From Janthinobacterium lividum (GTDB lineage Bacteria > Pseudomonadota > Gammaproteobacteria > Burkholderiales > Burkholderiaceae_D), in the NCBI RefSeq assembly GCF_034424625.1, contig NZ_CP139976.1:5952001-6016000 (forward strand): 64,000 nt of DNA, read 5' to 3'. How positions within the stretch are numbered: the stretch's first letter is position 1; every line of letters starts with the position of its first letter. A program made the translations under genes and the position numbers. Under the pieces are notes generated by a model that did no database searches, was not told the origin of the DNA, and was given only the letters and a program-made list of their open reading frames with translations. Below are positions 17,907 through 26,866 of this stretch, one piece after another.

Positions 17907-19214
17907 ATGAAGCGAACCGCCATGCAACGATTCTCCCTCCTCCCCGCCGCTCTGCTGAGCCTGGCACTCGGCACGAGCCCTGTCCAGGCCGCCAACGCCG
18001 ATACCACCTGGCTGGCCAGCTGGACGGCCAGCCCGCAAGCCGTGTGGAACAGCGACTTCCTGTTCCCCAGCAATGTGCCCGCCGTGCTGCACGGACACAC
18101 CGTGCGCCAGGTGGCGCGCCTCAGCGTGGGCGGCCCGCGCGTGCGCATCGTGCTGTCGAATGCGTATGGCAAGGTGCCGCTGCGCATCGGCACGGCCACC
18201 GTGGCCCTGGCCGCATCCGGCTCAGCCATCAAACCCGGCAGCCTGCGCACGCTCACGTTTTCCGGCCAACCCTCGGCCAGCGTGGCGCCGGGCGCACCGG
18301 TCATCAGCGACCCCGTCGACCTGTCCGTGCCGGACCTGGCCCGGCTGACGGTAAGCATCCATTTGCCGCAAGCCAGTCCCGTCTCCACGTTTCACTGGGA
18401 TGGACGCGAGACGGCGTGGATCGCCCCGCATGACCAGACGCGGGCCGCGCGCATCGATGATGCACAAGCCGGCGTGCAGACCACCACGGCCCGCCTCTTA
18501 CTCAGCGCCATCGAGGTGCAAGCGGCGCCGGGGACGCAAGCCGTGGCCATCCTTGGCGATTCGATTACCGATGGCGCCAGCGCCAGCCTGGGGATGGATG
18601 CGCGCTGGCCCGATTTCCTGGCCGAACGCCTGGCGCCGCAGGGCGTGGCCGTGATCAATGCGGGCATTTCCGGTGCGCGGCTGTTGTCCGATGGAATGGG
18701 AGTCAATGCCCTGGCGCGCTTCGAGCGCGACGTGCTGGCGCAACCGGGCGTGCGCTCGGTGGTCGTCTTGTTGGGGATCAATGACATCAGCTGGCCCGGC
18801 ACGGCGTTTGCGCCACGGGAAAAACGGCCGACATTGGAGGAACTGAGCAGCGGCTACGTCCAGCTGGTGGCCCAGGCCCGCAGCCGCGGCGTGCGCGTGG
18901 TCGGCGCCACCCTGACGCCGTTCGCAGGCGCCCTGCCCGGCACGCCCCTGAGCGACTATTACCAGCCAGAAAAAGATGCGCTGCGCCAGCAACTGAATGC
19001 GTGGATACGCAACAGCGGCACGTTCGACGCCATACTCGACTTCGATGCCTGGGCGCGCGATCCCGCGCATCCGCTGCGCCTGCTGCCCGCCTACGACTCG
19101 GGCGACCACCTGCACCCGGGCGATGCGGGCAACCGGGCGCTGGCGGAAAGGATAGCCCTGCCGCTGCTATTGAATCAGTCGCCCAGGCCCGCGTACAAAG
19201 CCGTGCTCAAGTAA
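17907..19214 (+). CDS. Secreted SGNH/GDSL-family esterase
   Basis: The protein carries a signal peptide ([22 protein letters not shown], cleaved about VQA-ANA) and a jelly-roll-like N-terminal part (residues about 30-205). An SGNH hydrolase domain follows: block [11 protein letters not shown] with the catalytic Ser near residue 218, block [13 protein letters not shown], block [13 protein letters not shown] and block [15 protein letters not shown] with the Asp/His pair. This matches polysaccharide or rhamnogalacturonan-type acetylesterases, though the substrate is unproven. Three in-frame ATGs (17889, 17907, 17922) lack a clear Shine-Dalgarno; 17907 gives the best signal peptide. The last 40 bases overlap the convergent cysK gene. 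Confidence 0.88.
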   Translation: MKRTAMQRFSLLPAALLSLALGTSPVQAANADTTWLASWTASPQAVWNSDFLFPSNVPAVLHGHTVRQVARLSVGGPRVRIVLSNAYGKVPLRIGTATVALAASGSAIKPGSLRTLTFSGQPSASVAPGAPVISDPVDLSVPDLARLTVSIHLPQASPVSTFHWDGRETAWIAPHDQTRAARIDDAQAGVQTTTARLLLSAIEVQAAPGTQAVAILGDSITDGASASLGMDARWPDFLAERLAPQGVAVINAGISGARLLSDGMGVNALARFERDVLAQPGVRSVVVLLGINDISWPGTAFAPREKRPTLEELSSGYVQLVAQARSRGVRVVGATLTPFAGALPGTPLSDYYQPEKDALRQQLNAWIRNSGTFDAILDFDAWARDPAHPLRLLPAYDSGDHLHPGDAGNRALAERIALPLLLNQSPRPAYKAVLK

Positions 19215-20107
19215 CGCTCGCCGAACGACGGGATGATGGTGACAATGGTCTTGCCCGCGTTTTCCGGGCGGCGCGCCACTTGCAGGGCGGCCCACAGGGC
19301 GGCGCCCGACGAGATCCCGACCAACAAGCCTTCGTCGCTGGCGGCCAGGCGCGCCGTGGCAAACGCGTCGTCATTCTTGACGCAAATGATTTCGTCGTAG
19401 ATGGCCGTGTTCAAAATCTGCGGCACGAAACCGGCGCCGATGCCCTGGATCGGGTGCGGCCCTTTCGTGCCTTTCGACAGCATCGGCGACGCTTCCGGTT
19501 CCACGGCGATCATTTGCAGGCCAGGCTTGCGTTCCTTCAACACTTCGCCGATGCCGGTAATCGTACCGCCCGTGCCCACGCCGGCGATGACGATGTCCAC
19601 TTGTCCATCCGTATCGCGCCAGATTTCCTCCGCCGTCGTGGCGCGGTGGATGGCGGGGTTGGCGGGATTGTTGAATTGCTGCAGCATCAGGTAGCGCGGG
19701 TCGGCCGCCACCAGTTCCTCGGCCTTGCGGATGGCGCCCAGCATGCCTTCGCTGCCGGGTGTGAGCACCAGCTCGGCGCCATAGGCGCGCAACAGGATGC
19801 GCCGCTCGCGGCTCATGGTGTCGGGCATGACGAGGGTGCAGCGGTAGCCGCGCGCGGCGCAGACCATGGCCAGCGCGATGCCCGTGTTGCCGCTGGTGGG
19901 CTCGACGATGACGGTATCGGGATGAATCTTGCCTGCGGCTTCCGCGGCGACGATCATGGACAGGCCGATGCGGTCCTTGACGCTGTGCGCGGGATTATAG
20001 AATTCGAGTTTGGCCAGGATGGTGGCCACACTGCCGGCGGCGATGCGGTTGATGCGCACCAGGGGGGTGTTGCCGATCAGTTCAGTGACGTCGTTGGCGA
20101 TGTTCAT
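19175..20107 (-). CDS. cysK: Cysteine synthase A (O-acetylserine sulfhydrylase)
   Basis: The PLP enzyme makes cysteine from O-acetylserine and sulfide. The 310-residue chain has [13 protein letters not shown] (residues 8-20), the PLP lysine in [11 protein letters not shown], the substrate loop [13 protein letters not shown], the phosphate-binding [17 protein letters not shown], and the CysK-type end [15 protein letters not shown]...[13 protein letters not shown]. The start at 20107 has GGAG nine bases upstream; a longer in-frame extension lacks support. Its 3' end overlaps the SGNH esterase gene by 40 bases, including coding sequence of both. Confidence 0.95.
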   Translation of the reverse strand: MNIANDVTELIGNTPLVRINRIAAGSVATILAKLEFYNPAHSVKDRIGLSMIVAAEAAGKIHPDTVIVEPTSGNTGIALAMVCAARGYRCTLVMPDTMSRERRILLRAYGAELVLTPGSEGMLGAIRKAEELVAADPRYLMLQQFNNPANPAIHRATTAEEIWRDTDGQVDIVIAGVGTGGTITGIGEVLKERKPGLQMIAVEPEASPMLSKGTKGPHPIQGIGAGFVPQILNTAIYDEIICVKNDDAFATARLAASDEGLLVGISSGAALWAALQVARRPENAGKTIVTIIPSFGERYLSTALYAGLGD

Positions 20108-20191
20108 GGAAGGAGGCTCCGCTATTTCAAGAAACCCCAGTCTACCGCTTTTAGCGACGGCGCGAGCATGCGCCGCCGCCAAACTGAACAA

Positions 20192-20656
20192 TTACTTAAC
20201 GTCCAGCAATTCCACGTCGAAGATCAGTGCCGAGTTCGGCGGAATGTCGCCGTTGCCCGCGCCGCGCGGACCATAGGCCAGTTCGCCTGGAATGATCAGG
20301 GTGCGCTTGCCGCCCACTTTCATGCCGGCCACGCCCTGGTCCCAGCCCTTGATGACCATGCCCTTGCCGAGCGGGAAGTCAAACGGGCCACGGCCCACGG
20401 AGCTGTCGAACTTCTTGCCGCGCGAATCTTTCGCCAGGGGACGGTACAGCCAGCCCGTGTAATGCACGGTGACATTACTGCCAGCGGACGCTTCCTTGCC
20501 CGTGCCGACCTTGTTGTCGATCAGAATCAATTTATCGGCGACAGGGCCGGGGCTCAGCGAGACGGCGGAGGCGGGAACAGGCGCTGGCGCCTGTGCCTGC
20601 GCCAGCGACGCGGCGACGGAGCAGATCAGGGCAAACAAAACGGAGCTACGCGTCAT
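20192..20656 (-). CDS. FKBP-type peptidyl-prolyl isomerase, exported
   Basis: The 154-residue protein has a signal peptide (MTRSSVLFALICSVAASLAQAQA) and one FKBP domain. Visible motifs are VTVHYTGWLY, KKFDSS, FDFPLGKGMVIKGWDQGVAGMKVGGKRTLIIPGELAYGPRGAG and IPPNSALIFDVELLDV, the classical active-site aromatic/aliphatic pocket of FkpA/FklB-like enzymes. It catalyses proline cis-trans isomerisation, here probably in the periplasm. It is upstream of cysK in the same direction, with an 84-base gap. The start is set at the ATG that begins the signal peptide. Confidence 0.93.
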   Translation of the reverse strand: MTRSSVLFALICSVAASLAQAQAPAPVPASAVSLSPGPVADKLILIDNKVGTGKEASAGSNVTVHYTGWLYRPLAKDSRGKKFDSSVGRGPFDFPLGKGMVIKGWDQGVAGMKVGGKRTLIIPGELAYGPRGAGNGDIPPNSALIFDVELLDVK

Positions 20657-20752
20657 GATGTATTCTTTCAGTGAGTTTCGGTGAGATCCCTGCACCTACG
20701 AACCTGGCAGGGAACGCCAATAATAGCAAACCGCCGCAACGATAGGAAAAAC

Positions 20753-21271
20753 TTGTCGCCCGATACCCATTGCCCCCGCCTGTTTTACGCCCTGTGGCCC
20801 GATGCTGCCACGCGCGCGGCGCTGGCCGCCTGGCAGGCGCGCCTGGACGGCAAGCCCGTGCGCCCGGACAAGCTGCACCTGACCCTGGCTTTCCTGGGCC
20901 AGCGCCCGGCAAGCGAGCTGCCGGCCCTGCTGGACATCCTGGCGCACTTGCCGGCGCGTCCCATGCCCTTGCTGTTCGATCACGCCAGCCACTTCCCCAA
21001 GCTGGCGCTGGCCTGGGCCGCCCTGGCGCAGCCCTCTCCCGCCCTGCTGGACGTGCGCGCGGCCTGCATGCACGGCCTGATGGAGCAGGGGCTGGCGCCG
21101 CGCTTCGAGCACGACCGCTTTACGCCGCACGTGACACTGGCGCGCCAGGCGCCGCCACCGGCCAGCCAGGACTTCGCGCCCATCGCCTGGCAGGCGGACG
21201 AGCTGGTGCTGGTGGAATCGTTCAAAAGCAGCGGCGACTACCGCATCCTGGCCAGCAGGAAATTAACCTAG
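20753..21271 (+). CDS. thpR: RNA 2',3'-cyclic phosphodiesterase (2H family)
   Basis: The 172-residue 2H phosphoesterase has both catalytic HxT signatures: LHLTLAFLGQ (residues about 43-52) and FTPHVTLARQAPPP (about 120-134). Around them are the RLFYALWPD start and the VLVESFKSSGDYRIL end typical of ThpR/LigT. It opens 2',3'-cyclic phosphate RNA ends. The start is the TTG at 20753 because TAGGA precedes it at about six bases and the length then fits the family; an upstream in-frame ATG (20681) lies before the conserved start. Its stop overlaps tcdA by 4 bases, convergently. Confidence 0.9.
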   Translation: MSPDTHCPRLFYALWPDAATRAALAAWQARLDGKPVRPDKLHLTLAFLGQRPASELPALLDILAHLPARPMPLLFDHASHFPKLALAWAALAQPSPALLDVRAACMHGLMEQGLAPRFEHDRFTPHVTLARQAPPPASQDFAPIAWQADELVLVESFKSSGDYRILASRKLT

Positions 21272-22128
21272 GCGGCGTCCGGCACTGGCATTGGCGCTGG
21301 CACTTCAGCAACTTTGTCCTGGCGCAAGCTTTTCAGCGCATGGGCGGCCGCCACCATGCCGAAGCTGGCCGTCACCACCACGCTGGAACCGAAGCCGGCA
21401 CAGTTCAGGCCCGTGACGCCGGCGGGCGCGCCATCGATGGCGCACGCTTCCGCGCTCTCGGGTGTGCTCAACGGTTCCATGGAAAACACGGCGTCGACAT
21501 TGAATTTGTTTTTCACGCCACGGGGGAAACCATATTCGGTGCGCAACAGTTTTCGCACACGCTTGAGCAGCGGTTCCTGTTCCGTTTTCGACAGGTCGCG
21601 CACGGCAATCAAGGTCGGGTCCGTCTGCCCGCCCGCGCTGCCGATGGTCAGCATGGAAATGTTGCGTGCGCGGCAATACGCGATCACGGCCGCTTTCGCC
21701 TTGGCATTGTCGATAGCATCGACGAGATAGTCGAAATCGCACCCACCCAGCAACTGGTCCAGATTATCAGGGGTAATAAAATCCTCGACCTGCGTGACCT
21801 GGCAAAACGGGTTGATCAGTTCGATGCGTTCGGCCAGGGCCGTGATCTTGGCCTTGCCGATGGTATCGCTCATGGCCTGGATCTGGCGGTTGATATTCGA
21901 TTCGGCAACATTGTCCAGGTCGATCAGGGTCAGGCGGCCGACGGCGCTGCGCGCCAGCGCTTCGACGATCCAGGAACCGACGCCGCCCACGCCGATCACA
22001 CACACATGCGCGGCGCGGAAGCGTGCCAACGCGGGGGCGCCGTACAGGCGGGCAATGCCGCCGAAGCGCCGCTCAAAATCGATCTCGGTCAAGTCCATGG
22101 AAATTAGTTCATTGGTGGAGGTATGCAT
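21268..22128 (-). CDS. tcdA: tRNA threonylcarbamoyladenosine dehydratase TcdA
   Basis: This E1-like enzyme uses ATP to convert t6A37 of tRNA to its cyclic form. The 286-residue chain has FERRFGGIARLYG, the nucleotide-binding VIGVGGVGSWIVEALARS (residues about 43-60), LIDLDNVAESNINRQ, DYLVDAIDNAKAK and GSAGGQTDPT, all diagnostic of TcdA/CsdL. It is cytosolic. ATGs at 22128 and 22098 are both possible and neither has a strong ribosome site. Confidence 0.94.
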   Translation of the reverse strand: MHTSTNELISMDLTEIDFERRFGGIARLYGAPALARFRAAHVCVIGVGGVGSWIVEALARSAVGRLTLIDLDNVAESNINRQIQAMSDTIGKAKITALAERIELINPFCQVTQVEDFITPDNLDQLLGGCDFDYLVDAIDNAKAKAAVIAYCRARNISMLTIGSAGGQTDPTLIAVRDLSKTEQEPLLKRVRKLLRTEYGFPRGVKNKFNVDAVFSMEPLSTPESAEACAIDGAPAGVTGLNCAGFGSSVVVTASFGMVAAAHALKSLRQDKVAEVPAPMPVPDAA

Positions 22129-22240
22129 GGCGCCATTTTAACGGACACTGCGCTGGCGGATATTCTAAAATAGCCGAATTGACACAGCGACAAGCTGCAT
22201 TGTCGCCGCGCCCCCACACCGCCCACCACGAGAACACGCC

Positions 22241-23446
22241 ATGACCTCTCCCCTGTTCGACTCCGTTCCCGGCTTTGACCAGCCCATCGCCGTGCTCAAG
22301 CATTGCCACGACAAGATCCGCAAGCAGTTGACGACCTTGCAAAACCTGCTGGGCCACCTGGGACAGAATGGCAACACGCCGGAAGCGCAGCAGGCGGCCA
22401 AGGCCGTGTTGCAATACTTTAATAAAGCCGCCCATCTGCACCATGACGATGAAGAGCAGGACTTGATGCCCATGCTGCAGGCGACGGCCACGGGCGAGGA
22501 CGCCGCCTTGCTGGCCACCCTGGTGCCGGAAATCCTGGCCGACCACCAGCGCATGGACCAGGCCTGGCTGACCCTGCGCCCGGAACTGGACGCCATCGCG
22601 GCCGGCACGGACTCGCAGTTGTCGCATGATGGCGTGCGCGACTATGCCGCCGCCTACCAGGCCCATATGGCCAAGGAAGAGGGGCAACTGGCACCCATGG
22701 CCAAGCGCCTGTTCAGCGCGCAACAGATGGAACAGCTGGGCACGGCCATGCAGCGCCGCCGCGGCATCGCACCCGATGCGCCAGAAGCCGCAGTGCCGGA
22801 CGCGGCCGCCGTGCTGGCGGCCATGCGTACCGATTACGTCCAGTCCAGCCTGAACGAGACGGATGTACTGGCCGATCCCATCGCCCAGTTCCAGAAATGG
22901 TTTGCCGAGGCTGTCAACGCGCAGGTGATGGAGCCGAACGCCATGGACTTGTCCACCGTCACTCCTGATGGCAAGCCCAGCTCGCGCATCGTACTGATCA
23001 AGCAGTTCGATGAACGGGGCTTTACCTGGTATACGAATTACCACAGCGACAAGGGCCAGCAGCTCGAGCACAATCCAAACGCCGCCCTGCTGTTCTTCTG
23101 GCGCGAGCTGGAGCGGCAAGTGCGCATCGAGGGCACGGTGGTGAAAACCACGGCGGCCGAGAGCGACGAGTATTTCAATGTACGTCCCGTGCAAAGCCGG
23201 CTGTCGGCGATTGCCTCACAGCAAAGTACACCGATCGCCAGCCGCGCCGAGCTGGAAAGCCATTACGCGGCCGTGGCCGCCGCCATCGGCGACGCGCAGC
23301 CGCCGCGTCCGGCCCATTGGGGCGGCTACCGCTTGCAGCCGGAACGCATCGAGTTCTGGCAGGGACGCCGTTCGCGCTTCCACGACCGCATCGTGTTTAC
23401 GCGCGGTGCTGATGGGCAATGGAGCATGCAGCGTTTGCAACCCTGA
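22241..23446 (+). CDS. pdxH: Hemerythrin domain fused to pyridoxamine-phosphate oxidase
   Basis: This 401-residue protein joins two domains in one uninterrupted frame. Residues 1-175 are a hemerythrin-like HHE four-helix bundle with candidate di-iron ligands H23, H67/H68, E72, H102, H142 and E146 (motifs HHDDEEQDLMP, ILADHQRMD, HMAKEEGQL). Residues 195-401 are a full-length PdxH with MRTDYVQSSLNETDVLADPIAQF, EPNAMDLSTVTPDGKPSSRIVLIK, FTWYTNYHSDKG, ELERQVRIEGTV and HWGGYRLQPERIEFWQGR. PdxH uses FMN and O2 to oxidise PNP or PMP to PLP. Normal PdxH is about 210-220 residues, so the added domain is unusual; O2 or iron sensing is a guess. Confidence 0.92.
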   Translation: MTSPLFDSVPGFDQPIAVLKHCHDKIRKQLTTLQNLLGHLGQNGNTPEAQQAAKAVLQYFNKAAHLHHDDEEQDLMPMLQATATGEDAALLATLVPEILADHQRMDQAWLTLRPELDAIAAGTDSQLSHDGVRDYAAAYQAHMAKEEGQLAPMAKRLFSAQQMEQLGTAMQRRRGIAPDAPEAAVPDAAAVLAAMRTDYVQSSLNETDVLADPIAQFQKWFAEAVNAQVMEPNAMDLSTVTPDGKPSSRIVLIKQFDERGFTWYTNYHSDKGQQLEHNPNAALLFFWRELERQVRIEGTVVKTTAAESDEYFNVRPVQSRLSAIASQQSTPIASRAELESHYAAVAAAIGDAQPPRPAHWGGYRLQPERIEFWQGRRSRFHDRIVFTRGADGQWSMQRLQP

Positions 23447-23573
23447 GCAGGATAAGCAAGGCGGCGCAAAGCAAGCTGGTCAATATAGGTGTAGGCTATG
23501 AGGGTAGAAGTTACTAAATGACATTGTTTCTCAATTTGCGGCCCCAGCTGGGGTTGCTGCATTGGAGGCCATT

Positions 23574-24809
23574 TTGTTTGTACAAAACCAACTCAAGTCC
23601 TGGATCGCCAGCATCCGCAGCAAGACCGCCTTGCCGCTACGCATAGAATTGTGGAATGGCCAGCATGTCGACCTGTCCAGCGAAGCGCCCAGAGTCACCA
23701 TCCGCCTGCCGACCGTCGCCTCGGCCCGCTATCTGCTGAACCCGTCGCTGGCCAACCTGGGCTCGGCGTACGTGGAAGGCAATATCGAGGTCAAGGGCAC
23801 GGCGATGGACATGATTTCCATCTGCAATGCCCTGGCCCGCAATACCTTGAAGCCAGAAGGCAAGCTGGCGCGCATCGTGCGCAGCTTTACACATGACAAG
23901 AGCAAGGATGCCGAAGCCATCCGCTACCACTACGACGTGTCGAACGCGTTCTACGAACAGTTTCTCGACCCCGCCCTCGTGTATTCCTGCGCCTATTTCG
24001 AACACGGCGATGAAACCCTGGCGCAGGCGCAAGTCAAGAAGATCGACCATATCCTGAAAAAAATCCAGTTGCAGCCGGGCCAGACCCTGCTCGACATCGG
24101 CTGCGGCTGGGGGGCCCTCGTCATTCGTGCCGCACAACAATATGGCGCCCGCTGCGTGGGCGTGACCCTGTCGGAAAACCAGTACGCGCTGGCGCGCGAG
24201 CGCGTGGCGGCGGCCGGCCTGGCCCACCTGATCGACATCCGCCTGCAGGATTACCGCGACGTGACGGGCCAGTTCGACCGCATCACCAGCGTGGGCATGT
24301 TCGAGCACGTGGGTTTGAAACACTTGCCCGACTACTTTTCCATCATCAACAAGCTGCTGGCGCCCGATGGCATGGCGATGAACCACGGCATCACATCGAC
24401 CGATCCTGACAATGGCGAAACGCCGTATGGCGGCGGGGAATTCATCGAAAAATATGTGTTTCCGCACGGCGAGCTGGCGCACATTGGCAATGTGCTCAAG
24501 ACCATGCAGCAAGGGGGACTGGAAGTGCTGGACGTGGAAAACCTGCGGCGCCACTATGCGCGCACCTGCGCCCTGTGGACGGAGAATTTTGAAGCCCATG
24601 CCGAGCAGATCCGCCCGCTGGCGGGCGAACGGCGCTTCCGCATCTGGCATGTCTACCTGGCCGGCTGTGCCTATGCCTTCGAGCAAGATTTGATCAGCCT
24701 GTACCAGATCGTCTGCGTCAAGGCGGGCCGGCGCTCTTCCACCCTGCCCTGGTCGCGCAACTATATGTATGCGCAGGACGCCAAGCCGGCGCCCGTGCTC
24801 GCTGGCTGA
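23574..24809 (+). CDS. cfa: Cyclopropane-fatty-acyl-phospholipid synthase
   Basis: The enzyme transfers a methylene group from S-adenosylmethionine to unsaturated acyl chains of membrane phospholipids. The 411-residue chain has an N-terminal lipid-binding part (residues 1-115), then AIRYHYDVSNAFYEQFLD, SCAYFEHGDETLAQAQ, the SAM site LLDIGCGWGALVIRAAQQYG, GVTLSENQYALARERV, FEHVGLKHLPDYF and FIEKYVFPHGEL. The TTG at 23574 is chosen because GGAGG lies five bases upstream; a TTG at 23562 overlaps that site. It follows the hemerythrin-PdxH gene by 127 bases. Confidence 0.93.
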   Translation: MFVQNQLKSWIASIRSKTALPLRIELWNGQHVDLSSEAPRVTIRLPTVASARYLLNPSLANLGSAYVEGNIEVKGTAMDMISICNALARNTLKPEGKLARIVRSFTHDKSKDAEAIRYHYDVSNAFYEQFLDPALVYSCAYFEHGDETLAQAQVKKIDHILKKIQLQPGQTLLDIGCGWGALVIRAAQQYGARCVGVTLSENQYALARERVAAAGLAHLIDIRLQDYRDVTGQFDRITSVGMFEHVGLKHLPDYFSIINKLLAPDGMAMNHGITSTDPDNGETPYGGGEFIEKYVFPHGELAHIGNVLKTMQQGGLEVLDVENLRRHYARTCALWTENFEAHAEQIRPLAGERRFRIWHVYLAGCAYAFEQDLISLYQIVCVKAGRRSSTLPWSRNYMYAQDAKPAPVLAG

Positions 24810-24824
24810 CAGGCACGCAGGGCA

Positions 24825-25358
24825 TCACTTCAGGCGCCCCGCGTACATGGCGCGGAATTTCTCCACCTTGGGCACGACGACCAGGGCGCAATAGCCCTGC
24901 AAGGGATGCTGCTCGACATAATTCTGGTGGTAATCCTCGGCCGTATAAAAGGTGGCTGCCGGCGCCAGCTGCGTGACGATGGGCGCATCCCACACGCCGG
25001 CCATTTCGGCCAGTACCTTGCGCGCCACGCTTGCCTGCCCGGCCGATTGGTAATGGATGACGGAACGGTATTGCGTGCCGACATCGTTGCCCTGCCGATT
25101 CAGGGTGGTGGGATCGTGCAGCGTAAAAAAGATTTCCAGCAAGTCGTGGTAAGGGATGACGGCAGGATCGAATTCCAGCCGCACCACTTCCGCGTGGCCC
25201 GTATCGCCCGTGCAAATCTGTTCATACGTGGGGTTGGGCACGCTGCCGCCCGTGTAACCGGACTCGACGCGCGTCACGCCGCGCACTTCCGCGTACACGG
25301 CAGCGAGGCACCAAAAACAGCCACCGCCGAATACCGCCACTTCCGTATGCTCATTCAT
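24825..25358 (-). CDS. msrA: Peptide methionine-(S)-S-oxide reductase MsrA
   Basis: MsrA repairs oxidised methionine in proteins with thioredoxin as donor. The 177-residue chain carries the catalytic motif GGGCFWCLAAVYAEVRGV (nucleophile Cys near residue 15), ESGYTGGSVPNPTYEQICTGDTGHAEVV, FFTLHDPTTLNRQGNDVGTQYRS and the YFHQNYVEQHP-like DYHQNYVEQHPLQGYC end with a candidate resolving Cys. AGGAGG five bases before the ATG at 25358 fixes the start. It is convergent with cfa. Confidence 0.96.
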   Translation of the reverse strand: MNEHTEVAVFGGGCFWCLAAVYAEVRGVTRVESGYTGGSVPNPTYEQICTGDTGHAEVVRLEFDPAVIPYHDLLEIFFTLHDPTTLNRQGNDVGTQYRSVIHYQSAGQASVARKVLAEMAGVWDAPIVTQLAPAATFYTAEDYHQNYVEQHPLQGYCALVVVPKVEKFRAMYAGRLK

Positions 25359-25534
25359 GATGCCCTCCTGCAACGCCTCTGCGACGTATCATTTCACCAC
25401 TGTAACGTAAAGCGCCATGGCCTGCAGCGCCGCTTGAAACGGCGCGTGAAGCACCGCACATAGGGGCATGCTGGCCACGATTGCACTGGCGCGGCCGATT
25501 TTTGGCATAATGTCAGCAAATAGACAGGTCACCC

Positions 25535-26041
25535 ATGAACACACGCTCTCCCCGCGCGCCAGCGCAAGAATTCGATACGACACATTTCCGTCAGGCACTG
25601 TCGCAGTTTGCCACCGGCGTGACGGTCATTACGACGCGCCTGGCCGATGGCAGTTTCCGGGGCTTGACGGCCAGTTCCTTCAATTCCGTCTCGCTGTCGC
25701 CGCCCCTGGTGCTATGGAGCCTCGGTTCCGTGGCGAACAGCATGCCCATTTTCAGCGGCAACTCGCACTACGTCATCAATGTGCTGGGCGCCGACCAGGC
25801 GGAACTGGCGCAGCGCTTTTCACGCCGCACGCCCAATCCCTTCGACGACGTGGAATACGAACTGTCGCGCACGGGCCAGCCCATCCTGAAAGGCGCATCG
25901 GCCTGGTTCGAATGCCATAACCGCAGCCGCTATCCGGAAGGCGACCACGTCATTTTCGTGGGTGAAGTGGAACAATGCGCGTTTGCCGCGCAGCCGCCCT
26001 TGATCTTCCACAATGGAAAGTTCAATACACCGCCAGCCTGA
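25535..26041 (+). CDS. Flavin reductase family protein
   Basis: The 168-residue protein has the flavin reductase-like split-barrel fold: FRQALSQFATGVTVITTRLADGSFRGLTASSFNSVSLSPPLVLWSL (residues about 17-62), then FSGNSHYVINVLGADQAELAQRFS and the C-terminal HVIFVGEVEQCAFA. The family uses NAD(P)H to reduce FMN or FAD, often for a separate monooxygenase. No monooxygenase is adjacent, so the partner is unknown. A bidirectional hairpin terminator follows at once. Confidence 0.9.
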   Translation: MNTRSPRAPAQEFDTTHFRQALSQFATGVTVITTRLADGSFRGLTASSFNSVSLSPPLVLWSLGSVANSMPIFSGNSHYVINVLGADQAELAQRFSRRTPNPFDDVEYELSRTGQPILKGASAWFECHNRSRYPEGDHVIFVGEVEQCAFAAQPPLIFHNGKFNTPPA

Positions 26042-26050
26042 GCGGGACAA

Positions 26051-26080
26051 AAAAAAATCCGCCGAGGCGGATTTTTTGTT
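26051..26080. terminator. Bidirectional rho-independent terminator
   Basis: The hairpin AAATCCGC-CGAG-GCGGATTT is flanked by an A-run on the left and a T-run on the right. It sits between the convergent flavin reductase and ompW stop codons, so it can end transcription from both sides. Confidence 0.9.
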
Positions 26081-26767
26081 TTACAGGGTAAATTTGTACC
26101 CGATGCTGACACTCACCGCAACCGGGTCGAGCTTGATATCCTGCGTCTGCCCCGTCGAGAATTTCGCCCTGGTTTTCAGGTAGGTCTTGACCACGGCCAC
26201 GTCGGCAAACCAGCGCTCATTGATGGACAAGGTGCTGCCGACCACCAGGCTGCCTGCCAGCTTGTTGTCCATGCGGTAGGTCACTGGTTTCCCACCCGGA
26301 TCCAGCAAGGCCGTCATCTGGCCCGAGCCTTTTTCCTTTTGGAAATATGCATACGTCAAGCCCGCGCCCACGTAAGGGCGGATCATCGCATTCGGCTGGA
26401 AGAAACGGTACTGGATGAAGGCCGTCGGCGGCAAGGCTTCCGCCGTCCCCAGCTTGCCCGTGCCCTTGATGGAACCGTCACCGATCAAGTCATGCTTGTA
26501 CGGCACGCCCAGGATCATTTCAGCGGAAACATTGTCCGTGATCATGTAGGCAAAGGTCAGGATGGGCTTGGTATCCGCCTTGACGTCAGCCTTGGTGCCC
26601 GGCAGTGCCGGCGCGGAAATGTCGCCACTGTCCACGTGCGGCGTGATCTTGTTGAGGCCAGCCTTGGCCATCCAGGTGCCTGCGCTTTGCGCCGAAGCGC
26701 CCGTCGCCATGGCCATCGCGGCTGCCGCGGCCAGCACGCGTACAGCGGTATTCAAACGATTCTTCAT
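26081..26767 (-). CDS. ompW: OmpW family outer-membrane protein
   Basis: The 228-residue protein has a signal peptide (MKNRLNTAVRVLAAAAAMAMATGASA, cleaved near residue 26) and an eight-stranded barrel. Family blocks are GTWMAKAGLNKITPHVDSGD at the mature start, DVKADTKPILTFAYMITDNVSAEMILGVPYKHDL, LPPTAFIQYRFF, IRPYVGAGLTYAYF and the terminal SIGYKFTL ending in a C-terminal aliphatic/aromatic pattern. OmpW forms a small channel for hydrophobic compounds. AGGAGA four bases before the ATG at 26767 sets the start. Confidence 0.94.
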   Translation of the reverse strand: MKNRLNTAVRVLAAAAAMAMATGASAQSAGTWMAKAGLNKITPHVDSGDISAPALPGTKADVKADTKPILTFAYMITDNVSAEMILGVPYKHDLIGDGSIKGTGKLGTAEALPPTAFIQYRFFQPNAMIRPYVGAGLTYAYFQKEKGSGQMTALLDPGGKPVTYRMDNKLAGSLVVGSTLSINERWFADVAVVKTYLKTRAKFSTGQTQDIKLDPVAVSVSIGYKFTL

Positions 26768-26824
26768 CTTGTCTCCTGATTCAATATGTGCGAAGTGTTC
26801 CGCTTTCGAGTCTTGTCGCTGCCG

Positions 26825-26857
26825 GCACCGGCCGCGCCTCCCAGGCACAGCCGGTGC
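26825..26857 (-). terminator. GC-rich hairpin after the SGNH lipoprotein gene
   Basis: The arms GCACCGGC and GCCGGTGC enclose a 17-base loop, ten bases past the lipoprotein gene stop. No T-run follows on the minus strand, so this may be an RNA-stabilising hairpin or a weak terminator rather than an intrinsic one. Confidence 0.4.
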
Positions 26858-26866
26858 GGCCATCCC

